The position numbers and the translations under genes were made by a program. From Pseudomonadota bacterium (GTDB taxonomy: Bacteria > Pseudomonadota > Alphaproteobacteria > Sphingomonadales > Sphingomonadaceae): a stretch of 64,000 nt of DNA. The stretch covers positions 40,932 to 104,931 of the forward strand of contig JAEXLC010000342.1 of NCBI GenBank assembly GCA_023445495.1, written 5' to 3'. The notes under the pieces were generated by a model. That model saw only the letters and a program-made list of their open reading frames with translations, did not search any database and was not told where the DNA came from. Shown here piece by piece: positions 37,109 through 45,711 of this stretch. How positions within the stretch are numbered: the stretch's first letter is position 1; each line of letters opens with the position of its first letter.

Positions 37109-39665
37109 CTAGATCAAAGGCGGTTCCCGGATACTTTTGTCTTAGTGCGATCGCTTGCTTGGCAAAATCCTGGCTCTCCACCAGCCCGACGTCCGAAGAA
37201 GTCGATAGCGCCTCGTATACCGACGCCCGGACTAGCCAATCGCCCGGTTCTTGCGGAGTGACCTTCAAATGCGCTTCGAGGGCGTCTCGGGGTTTGCCTT
37301 CGGCAAGAAGGATCTCGGTTTCTAGGTTGACGTACTTACCCTCTTCGTCCGGGATCGATTTAAAGTATCTAAGGTCGCCGCGAGCTGTCTTGAAATTTCC
37401 GTCGCGTGCTGCCGCATAAGCACGTAGTGCCCGCAAACGATTGGTCCCGGTCCCTCCGTTTTCGATTACCTGACTTAGCAGATCAACAGCCGCCTTGAAG
37501 CTCGTCTGCTTCATGAGCAATTGAGCTTGTCTGAGGTCGGCGCTGTACGGTTGATCGCTTATAGATCTCAAGCGCCGAATTGCCTCGGGAACGCCAGCGA
37601 GATTACCTCTTGCTATGTCGAGGGCAATGGAGAAATCAAGAAGAACTGCGCTTTCTCCGATCGCTTCGCCATGCTCTTTGAGCAATTCTTCAAGTTCTTT
37701 GACTTTATGAAGTCTCCGATAACAAAGGGCAAGCTCGTGCACTGCGGCTTTATTGTGTCGGTGGTTATCGACCACAAAACGTAATTTGGGTATGGCGTTC
37801 TTAAAGTCGCGCTTTTTTCTAAGCAAGTGTCCTTCAAGAAATGTTACGGATCGATAACCCTTCTTGCGCATAATATCGAGGGTTTGCTCGGCTTCGTTAA
37901 AGAGTCGAATGCGAATTTGAGCTCTTGCAACGATGGATAGAATTTCTTCGCGAACGCCCTCGCTCATTGTCATATCGACCGCCACGAGTCCCCAAGCTAT
38001 TGCTTGTTTAATAGCGCTCCGATCATCGGTTTCCTTTCCGCGAGCGTAAGCCTCGCGTACCGTGTCGTGAAGATTTCCAGGTGTCAGGAGATTGCGGAAC
38101 TCCCGGGGAAGGCTTTTCCCTTCTAAGACCTGCATAAATATAAATGCAGAAAATAGATCATCGCGGAAACCCTGGTGATCGGCATTTGCCCAGGATTCAG
38201 TAAGCGCCTGGCCCATTGCCTCTATGGTTGCCTGTGGCGTTGAGTTAAAGCGCCTATAGAGCTGACGTACGGATGGCGAGATGGCAAAACGATAGTCGCT
38301 GGTTGTTATTAGGCAGCTGAGAATTAGTTTTTCGACTGAGCTATTGAAATTCTCTGAAGAGACCTTGAGTTTATCCTTTACGATGCTCTCCAGGAGGTCT
38401 CCTCCTAGGCTTGGCAGCCAGCCTAAGACGTCTAAGATCGCCATCTCCGCAGGGCTCAATTGCCCCTTGCGTACGGCCTCTCCAAGAATCGTCTGCTGGA
38501 TATTGAAGAGTTGGCGTGGATCGCGATCTAAAATATGTGTGCCTTTTTGCAAGGCCAAAGATACAGCTGCATTTGCTACCCCGGGGTGGCCGCCAATCGC
38601 CTTTATGAGGGCGTCGGACACGTTGAAGTTTTCTATGCGAAGAGATTGAGCGGAAAACGTCATCAGTGCTTTGACGTCTTCATCGTCAAGTTCATTTATT
38701 CGGACCTGTACGGCGTTTGGCATTAGATTAAGATGTTCGTCCCAGAACTGTAGGTTAGATACTAGAACCAGGACTTGTTCATTAGGAATGGCCTTTACAA
38801 AATCAAATACCCACTCCTTCGGGCGGCCCGCGTCTTCAAACAGGCCCGCTGCTGTTACAATGGTAACAGCCTGACCCAGGTTGCTGAAGTGTCGCATCAC
38901 GCGAAGTATCTCTGTGATTTGATCTTCTTGCGACTTTGCGATGAAGAGAGCCTGTTCCTGCGCGAGGTCAGATGGCTTGATATCGGTATCTATCTCAGTA
39001 CGGAGCGCCCGGTAAATGTCGATCAGCTCGGACTGTGCGGATAGTGTGAATGTTGGGCCGAACGGCAGGTTGGCCTCAGCAGACAGTGCTCGCCGAAGGT
39101 AGTAGCTTGCGAAAGTTCGGCGCCCGATACCTGTCAAGCCTGTGAAGATGTAAACGTTAGGTGATTCCTTCCGGATCTGCAGATTCCGAGCCGTTATTCG
39201 TTCGGCTCGGTCGAGTGTTGCACCTCGCCCGACGATCTTCGGCGCTGCGGTGGATAGCCCCCTGTCGGGTTCGAGGAGGAGGGTTGTGATGTATCGGGCA
39301 ATGTCAGCTGCTGACTCGCCAATATTCGGCGCCCATGAGTTCCTCAGCCACGAGGGCAGGTCGCTGAAGCCGATTCCAGTCTCGATGGGGAAAACTATTA
39401 CTCGCTTTAGCTTTCCGAAGACGGCTCGCCGACGAGCTTCCTCAATCTCAAATTGCACAGCATACGAGGAAAGCGACGCTTGCGATGCGAACAACACAAA
39501 GATGTCGCTGGAATCCATCATCTCTTCCATGGCGTGGATAAGGTCATCGCCACGCTCGAATGAACGTTCGTAGAAATTGGCCACGCCCCTGGGTAAGCGG
39601 CGAGATACTTTTCTGACAAAATCGACATCCGTAAATGAAAGCGAGAGGAAAACTCGTGTCGTCAT
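37101..39665 (-). CDS. TIR - STAND-like NTPase - TPR protein, putative anti-phage NLR-like effector
   Basis: 854 residues. TIR domain 1-125 (RVFLSLSFTDVDFVRKVSRRLP; likely catalytic Glu73 in YAVQFEIEEARR). Then a STAND-like NTPase from about 140 (VYIFTGLTGIGRRT, 171-184; core strand VLVLVSNLQFWDE), a helical/winged part (LSPAEMAILDVLGWLPSLGG), and TPR-like helices 560-840 (AVHELALCYRRLHKVKELEELL). The layout matches bacterial TIR-NLR/Avs-like defence proteins, where ligand binding to the C-terminal repeats activates TIR NADase. The Walker A Lys is replaced by Arg182 and the usual acidic Walker B is missing. It is visibly AT-richer than its neighbours and lies beside an R-M operon: horizontal acquisition. 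Confidence 0.82.
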   Translation of the reverse strand: MTTRVFLSLSFTDVDFVRKVSRRLPRGVANFYERSFERGDDLIHAMEEMMDSSDIFVLFASQASLSSYAVQFEIEEARRRAVFGKLKRVIVFPIETGIGFSDLPSWLRNSWAPNIGESAADIARYITTLLLEPDRGLSTAAPKIVGRGATLDRAERITARNLQIRKESPNVYIFTGLTGIGRRTFASYYLRRALSAEANLPFGPTFTLSAQSELIDIYRALRTEIDTDIKPSDLAQEQALFIAKSQEDQITEILRVMRHFSNLGQAVTIVTAAGLFEDAGRPKEWVFDFVKAIPNEQVLVLVSNLQFWDEHLNLMPNAVQVRINELDDEDVKALMTFSAQSLRIENFNVSDALIKAIGGHPGVANAAVSLALQKGTHILDRDPRQLFNIQQTILGEAVRKGQLSPAEMAILDVLGWLPSLGGDLLESIVKDKLKVSSENFNSSVEKLILSCLITTSDYRFAISPSVRQLYRRFNSTPQATIEAMGQALTESWANADHQGFRDDLFSAFIFMQVLEGKSLPREFRNLLTPGNLHDTVREAYARGKETDDRSAIKQAIAWGLVAVDMTMSEGVREEILSIVARAQIRIRLFNEAEQTLDIMRKKGYRSVTFLEGHLLRKKRDFKNAIPKLRFVVDNHRHNKAAVHELALCYRRLHKVKELEELLKEHGEAIGESAVLLDFSIALDIARGNLAGVPEAIRRLRSISDQPYSADLRQAQLLMKQTSFKAAVDLLSQVIENGGTGTNRLRALRAYAAARDGNFKTARGDLRYFKSIPDEEGKYVNLETEILLAEGKPRDALEAHLKVTPQEPGDWLVRASVYEALSTSSDVGLVESQDFAKQAIALRQKYPGTAFDLGD

Positions 39666-39817
39666 GCGGATTTCCTATTCGATTCTGCGATGTCAAACGG
39701 AATAGTTATGGTTAATATATCTATAAAATTACAAGCGCTGTTAATCATTATTTTTGCAAATCTCAACTGCCCGGCTTTGGGGTGTTTGGAAGGCTATAAA
39801 AATTGCACAAGTCTCAT

Positions 39818-40741
39818 TTAAGCTGCTGCGCTCTGTTTTAGCGCGGCAATGTGATCCTCGCATATTATCTGTACCGTCCGGCCTAGCATTTCGACATGCT
39901 CTCTAAGCCAAGCCAATTCCTCCTCACCTATGCGATAATGCTTTGAATATCGCGCCTTAACATAGGCTTCCTTCAGCTTTTCAAACCGTCCTCGGTCGGT
40001 CCGCGTGTCGCGCGGCCAGGCATCGATGAGGCGCGGATCAATCCGCTCGGCCTGTGTGCGCAGGAAGCCGAGATTGTGAACGTGGGGCGTGTAGAAGGTG
40101 CAGACCAACAGCACGCAGTGGTAGAGAAACTCGGAGGTTTGATGGAGATCAAAAGCTGCCTCCTTGAGGCGCCCTTTGCCCATCACGTACTTCGCCGTAT
40201 CTAAGCGGCCGGCAGCCGCCGGAAACCATTCCCCAAAATACTCATTCGCCATCGTCAGCGCCTGCTGCGGCGTCTTCGGCTTGGGCTCATGGAGCTCGGT
40301 GCCGTCGCTCTCGTACAGAGCGATCCCGTCCCGGGCGACGTCCATGAAGAAGTAGCGACCGTGCGCCAGCCCGTCGTTCACCTCGTGCAGGGTGTGAACG
40401 ATGAAGTTGACCGACGTGCGCAGCGTCTTGGTGACCGCCAGCTCGCGATTGAGCCGATCCTCTGCCGTTGACCAGAAGGCGGCGCGGTCGGTCAGCTTCT
40501 CGTGGTTGACGATGATCAGCAGGTCGAAGTCGGACTGATAACCCTTCGCCGTGTGCGGCTCGTCGACCCAGCCACCGCGCGCATAGCTGCCATAGAGGAT
40601 GACCTTGAGGATGCGAGCCTGCCGCTTCCAATCGACCGTGGCGGTAGCGGTCGCGTCGCGGAATTCCTCGAACAGGATCTGCACCACGCGCTCGAGCTCG
40701 CGCTGCTTGGCGGGGGGCAGATGATCGAGATCGGTACGCAT
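39818..40741 (-). CDS. MNT nucleotidyltransferase - HEPN fusion protein
   Basis: 307 residues. N-terminal minimal nucleotidyltransferase: VILYGSYARGGWVDEPHTAKGYQSDFDLLIIV (GS...DxD catalytic pattern, about 50-80). C-terminal HEPN domain from about 165 (ANEYFGEWFPAAAGRL ... AAFDLHQTSEFLYHCVLLVCTFY ... EAYVKARYSKHYRI). HEPN-MNT pairs are toxin-antitoxin modules in which MNT nucleotidylates HEPN; here both are on one chain. The usual HEPN RX4-6H motif is not clear (RYSKHY instead). Start ATG 40741 (AGGA 8 nt upstream). It is in the defence island, next to the TIR gene. Confidence 0.85.
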   Translation of the reverse strand: MRTDLDHLPPAKQRELERVVQILFEEFRDATATATVDWKRQARILKVILYGSYARGGWVDEPHTAKGYQSDFDLLIIVNHEKLTDRAAFWSTAEDRLNRELAVTKTLRTSVNFIVHTLHEVNDGLAHGRYFFMDVARDGIALYESDGTELHEPKPKTPQQALTMANEYFGEWFPAAAGRLDTAKYVMGKGRLKEAAFDLHQTSEFLYHCVLLVCTFYTPHVHNLGFLRTQAERIDPRLIDAWPRDTRTDRGRFEKLKEAYVKARYSKHYRIGEEELAWLREHVEMLGRTVQIICEDHIAALKQSAAA

Positions 40742-40819
40742 GCGCGGAATCCTAGAGTGCCGGGGCGGCGATGCAACCGCCGGAGCGCCGATCAAGCGCC
40801 ATTTCCGAGCGGTCGTCCA

Positions 40820-41035
40820 TCAGCGTCCACCGGCGCCGAGATCGCGGCCGAGCCGCACGAGGGCGCTCGCGAGCAGTCGTTCGACCTCGTCCACGCCGAT
40901 GCCGAGCCGCTCGGCGACGGTGGCGAAGTCGTGTTCGTCGACGGCATGGAGCAGGAACACCGTCTGCTCGGGTTCGGGCAGCGCCGCCACCGCGGCGCGT
41001 ATGCGCGCAACCAGCCTGGGATCGATATCGGACAT
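40820..41035 (-). CDS. stand-alone sigma-70 region-4-like HTH protein
   Basis: 71 residues from ATG 41035 with AAGGAG 8 nt upstream: ARIRAAVAALPEPEQTVFLLHAVDEHDFATVAERLGIGVDEVERLLASALVRLG is a complete region 4 HTH with no region 2. It may act as a transcription co-regulator or anti-/co-sigma. It lies about 410 bp from, and divergent to, the FecI-like sigma gene. Confidence 0.72.
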   Translation of the reverse strand: MSDIDPRLVARIRAAVAALPEPEQTVFLLHAVDEHDFATVAERLGIGVDEVERLLASALVRLGRDLGAGGR

Positions 41036-41446
41036 CGGAAATGCTCCTTCCAGCCGGCCCGAGGGGACCGGAGGAGACGCACACCGGGCACGCCATAAGC
41101 GGTGGCCCGCACCGCAGGGCGAAGCGCTAAGCGGAGCACCCGGCATCGCCGGGTTGCGGGGCACCGCGGCGTGCCCGACACGCGGCGCCCGGTTCCGGCC
41201 GGTGGAGGCGGCGATGTCCAGGCCCGTCCGTCGGCTGTTGCGAATGCCCGCGAACTGACGCAGACTCGGCCTGCAGCGCGGTTTCGAGCCGGCAGCCCGC
41301 TGCGGAACCGACCGCCAGGCATCAAGCGCTTCCGGCCATCACGGTCGGCGGTAATCTTCCGAGGCATTGCCCGGCACGAGACAGGCGCTCGTGCGATCGA
41401 TTTTCCTTGCCCGCGCCCCGCGCGGCGGCAGCTGCGCGCGGTAGCG

Positions 41447-41986
41447 ATGCGGCGGCCGGACGACGACCCATGCGAGGCGCCCGGTGGTGGCGGCACCGGT
41501 CAGCTGCGCCTGGACGCGCTGTACCGCGAGCAGGCCCCCCGCCTGCGCCGCTGGCTCGATGTGCGCCTGCGCTCGAGCGAGGAAGCGAACGACCTGGTGC
41601 AGGATGCGTTCGCGCGGCTGATAGGCTCGGATGCCCGGAACGGGCTGCGCCAGCCCGAGGCGTTCCTCAACCGGATCGTGCGCAACCTGCTCATCGACCG
41701 GTCGCGCCGCGTATCGAACCGCACGCCGCATGTGCCGATCGACGACGCGAACGCGCCGGCCGTGCGCGCCACCCAGGAAGACGGAATCGAGGTCGCGCAG
41801 ATGCGGGAACGCTACCGATCGGCAGTGGCCGCGCTGCCGCCGCGCACCCGCGAGGTGTTCGTGCTGCATCGCGTCGAGGGTCTGGGCTACAAGGAGATCG
41901 CGACTCGGCTCGGCATCAGCATCCGCACCGTCGAATGGCATATGGGCGAGGCGCTGCTGCGGATCGGCAGGGACCTGAAGCAATGA
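41447..41986 (+). CDS. FecI-like ECF sigma factor
   Basis: 179 residues: region 2 (LDALYREQAPRLRRWLDVRLRSSEEANDLVQDAFARLI) and region 4 (AVAALPPRTREVFVLHRVEGLGYKEIATRLGISIRTVEWHMGEALLRIG). Start ATG 41447; the frame is open far upstream but non-conserved. It overlaps the FecR gene by ATGA. FecI/FecR pairs normally respond to a TonB-dependent receptor; none lies in the window next to this pair. Confidence 0.92.
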   Translation: MRRPDDDPCEAPGGGGTGQLRLDALYREQAPRLRRWLDVRLRSSEEANDLVQDAFARLIGSDARNGLRQPEAFLNRIVRNLLIDRSRRVSNRTPHVPIDDANAPAVRATQEDGIEVAQMRERYRSAVAALPPRTREVFVLHRVEGLGYKEIATRLGISIRTVEWHMGEALLRIGRDLKQ

Positions 41987-43065
41987 CCATGTCGGAAGGC
42001 CCGGAGGAAGAAGGACCGGAGGAAGGCGACGACGCGCTCGCGCGCGAGGCCGCGCACTGGTTCGCGCGGATGCGGGGCCCCGATGCCGATGCCAGCCGCG
42101 CCGAGTTCGAGGCATGGCTCGCCCACGGGGCGGAGCACCGGGCCGCCTATAACGACGCCGCCGAAGTCTTCGCGCTGGGCAAGTTGCTCGCCGAACCGGG
42201 CGAGCCTGCCCCCGCGCTGCCGCACGCGCACCCGCAGCCGCAGCCGCAGCGGCGACGCAGGATGCCGGCAGTGGCACTGGCCGCATCGGTCGCGCTGGTA
42301 GCGGGCGTCGGCGGCTGGGTCGCGTGGCATCCGAACCGCTCGGCCCCCTCGGGCCAGGAAGCCATCGCCGCCAAGACCGACCATCGCAGGATCTCGACGG
42401 TCGCCGGGGAGAGGCGCGTGGTGCGCCTGGCCGACGGGTCGACCGTGCATCTTGGCGACGGCACCATAATCGACATCGATATCGCCGCCCGGCAGCGCGA
42501 CCTGAGGTTGCTCCAGGGCCAGGCACGGTTCGAAGTCGCGCACGAGCCGCGTCCCTTCATCGTCCATGCCGGCGGCGGCAGCGTCACCGCGCGCGGCACG
42601 ATCTTCGAAGTCGCGCTGACCCGCTCGGGCAAGGTCGATGTCAGACTGCTGCAAGGCGCAGTCGATGTCGCGCTGCCGCGCCCGGCACCGAGCGCGCAGC
42701 CGGCGATCCGCAAGCTCGCGGCGGGCGAGGGCGTCTCCTTCGCGGCGCAGCCGATATCGCCCGAGCCCGCGGCCACGCCGGCAGGCGCCGCGCCTTCGCC
42801 CTCGACCGCGGCGCGGGACTTCGAGGCGACCCCCGTCGCCGAGCTGGTCGCGCTCGCGAATCGTGACACCCGGCGTCCGATCCGGCTGGAAGATGCCTCG
42901 CTCGCCGGCCAGCGCGTGTCCGGGCGGTTCCGCATCGACGATACCGAGCTGCTGGCGCGGCGGCTCGGGGCGCTGTTCGGACAAGACGTAGATGCGAGCC
43001 ATCCCGGCGAGATCGTGCTGGCGTCGACGGGGGAGGGGCCCCGAGCGGGCACGCGCGGAGACTGA
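41983..43065 (+). CDS. FecR-family anti-sigma/signal transducer
   Basis: 360 residues: N-terminal DUF4880 (AREAAHWFARMRGPDADASRAEFEAWLAHGAEHRAAYNDA), a transmembrane helix (MPAVALAASVALVAGVGGWV), the FecR domain (TVAGERRVVRLADGSTVHLGDGTII ... GQARFEVAHEPRPFIVHAG), and a C-terminal STN-like segment (DFEATPVAELVALANRDTRRPIRLEDASLAGQRVSGRFRID). It controls the coupled FecI-like sigma factor. Confidence 0.93.
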   Translation: MTMSEGPEEEGPEEGDDALAREAAHWFARMRGPDADASRAEFEAWLAHGAEHRAAYNDAAEVFALGKLLAEPGEPAPALPHAHPQPQPQRRRRMPAVALAASVALVAGVGGWVAWHPNRSAPSGQEAIAAKTDHRRISTVAGERRVVRLADGSTVHLGDGTIIDIDIAARQRDLRLLQGQARFEVAHEPRPFIVHAGGGSVTARGTIFEVALTRSGKVDVRLLQGAVDVALPRPAPSAQPAIRKLAAGEGVSFAAQPISPEPAATPAGAAPSPSTAARDFEATPVAELVALANRDTRRPIRLEDASLAGQRVSGRFRIDDTELLARRLGALFGQDVDASHPGEIVLASTGEGPRAGTRGD

Positions 43066-43556
43066 CAACCGGGGCCGGCGACCGGCGAGCGGATTCCAGC
43101 GGGCAGGGGCGGGGATCGACGGGCTCGATATCGGCGCAATCGCATCTGTGCGGCGATCGGCGTCCCCTGCGGCAATCGGTGTTGCCCGGACCAGGGCGCA
43201 TGGACGATCGGCCATATTCCGGTGCGGCAGCGCCCGGGCGCCGGCGGTCGCGATCCCGGTGACCCCATGGGGCGTGCGGTGCGCGAGGTCGACGCACTTG
43301 CGCGACGGAGGTCGGGCGTCACGGCAGGTTGGTGGTGGGACAAGCCTGGATGGGCCTCGTCGCCTGCCACGCAGATGGCCATCTCGGAACGACGCACCTA
43401 TGGCTGGGCGGGGTCGACACGCCCAACCCGGTTCCAACAGCTGCAACCGCCCATGCGGGCCGCGACCGGAGGCGAACCCGCACTTGCGCGGCGGGAATCA
43501 TCCATGTTCTCAATCGGTGCGTTACATGCTGCCCGCGACAGGATGATGTGCCAGCG
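43066..43556. other. 490-bp gap without a recognisable gene
   Basis: Between fecR and the sensor kinase. Open frames here have Arg/Pro-rich shadow composition and no ribosome site. In fecIR loci a TonB-dependent receptor gene would be expected here; none is found. Confidence 0.45.
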
Positions 43557-45632
43557 ATGTCCGATGCCCGGAAGCTCCCTGCGATAGTTCACAACGCCCC
43601 TGCGGGAGCGCCCTCCCTGCTTCTTGTTGCCGGCGTCGCCGCCGCCTTGCTGCTGCTGATATGGGGGCTAATCGGACGTCAGGTCGCCTTCGAGCGAGAG
43701 GCTGCGCTCGATCTTGCCCGCGAGCAGAATGACGACCGGGCGCTGATGCTGCAGCAGTTCGTCTCGCAGACCCTCGACAACGCGGATCACGCCGCCATCC
43801 ATTTTTCAGGCACACCCGCCGGCGAGGGCGCACGGCAAGGCGAAGGGGAGAGGCCGCGGCTGCTGTCTGACGCCATCGCCAACGACGAGGATTTCGCCAG
43901 TCTGGAAATCTTCGACGCGACGGGGACGCTGGCCGCGACCACCCTGCGCGAGCCTGGGCAGCGGGCAGAGGCCATCCAGGCCTTCAACGCCTTGCCGCGT
44001 CCAGACACGGCAGGCGACGCGCTGCAAGTCAACAAGCCGCGCTATGCGCCTTCGCGCCGCGAAAACCTGATCTGGCTGTCGAAACATGTGCCAGGCACCA
44101 AAGTCGGCGGCGGCGATACGATACTGATCGCGATGGAGCCTTCCCAGCTCACCGAGATCTTCGGCAAGGCGGCCGTCAAGCCATCGGAATCCGCCTGGGT
44201 GGTCGGACTGGACGGAACGATACGTTCACGCGCCACCGGCAACAGGACGACGTCGGGCGAGGACGTCCGCCATGGGCTGCTCTTCCAGAAGCAGCGCGCG
44301 ACCGCAGTCGGCAGCTTCACAGGGCCAGGCACGCTCGATCATCGCCTGCGCATGGTGAGCCACCGGCACGTGCCGGGATATCCGCTGTTCGTGAGCTACA
44401 GCATCCTCGAAGACGAAGTGCTTCGCGAGCCCCGCGCTCGCGCGCGGCTCTTCGCGCTCGGCGGTGCGCTGCTGTCCGCTGCCACGATCCTGCTCGCATG
44501 GATGCTGGTGCGGATGATTCGCGATCGCGAGGCAAGGGCTGCCGAGGCCGCCGCGGCGAAGGCCAGGCTCGAGGAAGCCCAGCGGATCGCCGAGATAGGG
44601 GACTGGGCACTCGATCTCCGGGACAACAGCGTCACCTGGTCGCCCCAGCTCTACGCGATGTACGAGCGGGACCCGGCGCTTGGCGCGCTCACCGAGGCGT
44701 CACCGTCGATGTTCTCCGAGGCTTCGATCGAAGCCAACCGGCAGGCGCGGGTCCGGATCACCGAGCAGGGGCTGCCGGCGACCTGGGAGCTGGAGGTCAG
44801 CTTGCCGAGCGGGAGGAATCGCATCCATCGCCTGTCGGCGGTGCCGACGCGCGACCAGACCGGGACGATCATCGGGTTCCATGGCACCACGCAGGACGTC
44901 ACGGAAATAAAGCGGCACGAGGCGCTGCAGCGCGAACTCGCGCATTATGCGCGGATCGGCGCGATGAACTCGCTCGCCGCGACCCTTTCCCACGAACTCA
45001 CCCAGCCGCTCGCCGCCGCGAGCAACTATCTGAGCACCGGCCGTTTCCTGGCCGCCGGCATGACTATCGAGCCCGGACCGATGATCGTCGACCAGCTCAC
45101 CCATGCCGGCATGCAGATCAAGCGGGCGGGCGAGATTATCCAGCGCATGCGAAGGCTCGTCTCCGGGGCATCGGGCGAGCGGGCCATCGTGTCCGTCGAG
45201 GAGATTTTGGATGAAGCGGTGGCGACGATCTCGGCGCTCCGCATCTGCGCCGGTGACGTGCCCTGCCTCCTTCCCGAAGAGCCCGCCTATGTCCTTTGCG
45301 ACAGCGTTCAGATCCAGCAGGTCGTGCTCAATCTCGTGCGTAACGCCTGCGAGGCGCAGAAGGGGATTTCCCAGCGCCCGCCCAAAATCGAAGTCACGAT
45401 CGAAGGCGAGATGATCGTGATCGCGGTGCGGGATCACGGACCCGGCTTTCCCGATCCACTGCTCCAGAAGATATGCCAACCCTTCCTCACCTCGAAGGAA
45501 GACGGGATGGGGCTCGGCCTGTCGATCTCGCGCACCATCGTCGAGTCGCATGGGGGATCGCTACGGGCCGAGAACGCGCCTTCGGGCGGTGCGATCGTGT
45601 CGCTGGCGCTGCCGCGGCACGAGCCGGACTGA
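43557..45632 (+). CDS. membrane sensor histidine kinase, DctB/FixL-like
   Basis: 691 residues from ATG 43557. TM1 about 20-38 (SLLLVAGVAAALLLLIWGLI), a periplasmic sensor region about 40-290 (Cache/PDC-like: RQVAFEREAALDLAREQNDDRALMLQQFVSQTLDNAD), TM2 about 300-320 (LFALGGALLSAATILLAWML), a PAS domain (330-450), HisKA with the phospho-acceptor His in ATLSHELTQPLAAASNYL, and HATPase_c (NLVRNACEA; RDHGPGFP; GMGLGLSISRTIVESHGG). There is no cognate response regulator nearby. Confidence 0.92.
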   Translation: MSDARKLPAIVHNAPAGAPSLLLVAGVAAALLLLIWGLIGRQVAFEREAALDLAREQNDDRALMLQQFVSQTLDNADHAAIHFSGTPAGEGARQGEGERPRLLSDAIANDEDFASLEIFDATGTLAATTLREPGQRAEAIQAFNALPRPDTAGDALQVNKPRYAPSRRENLIWLSKHVPGTKVGGGDTILIAMEPSQLTEIFGKAAVKPSESAWVVGLDGTIRSRATGNRTTSGEDVRHGLLFQKQRATAVGSFTGPGTLDHRLRMVSHRHVPGYPLFVSYSILEDEVLREPRARARLFALGGALLSAATILLAWMLVRMIRDREARAAEAAAAKARLEEAQRIAEIGDWALDLRDNSVTWSPQLYAMYERDPALGALTEASPSMFSEASIEANRQARVRITEQGLPATWELEVSLPSGRNRIHRLSAVPTRDQTGTIIGFHGTTQDVTEIKRHEALQRELAHYARIGAMNSLAATLSHELTQPLAAASNYLSTGRFLAAGMTIEPGPMIVDQLTHAGMQIKRAGEIIQRMRRLVSGASGERAIVSVEEILDEAVATISALRICAGDVPCLLPEEPAYVLCDSVQIQQVVLNLVRNACEAQKGISQRPPKIEVTIEGEMIVIAVRDHGPGFPDPLLQKICQPFLTSKEDGMGLGLSISRTIVESHGGSLRAENAPSGGAIVSLALPRHEPD

Positions 45633-45711
45633 GCGTCGCAATACCAGACTGACGAATAAGGTCAGGCTGCCATTCGTCGCTATCCCGGCAAGACGCGGTG
45701 ACGTTTCTGGC

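Noticed and set aside
43066..43556. 184-codon plus-strand frame between fecR and the kinase
   Set aside because: Runs out of the fecR gene in another frame, Arg/Pro-rich, no start signal; not a receptor gene.
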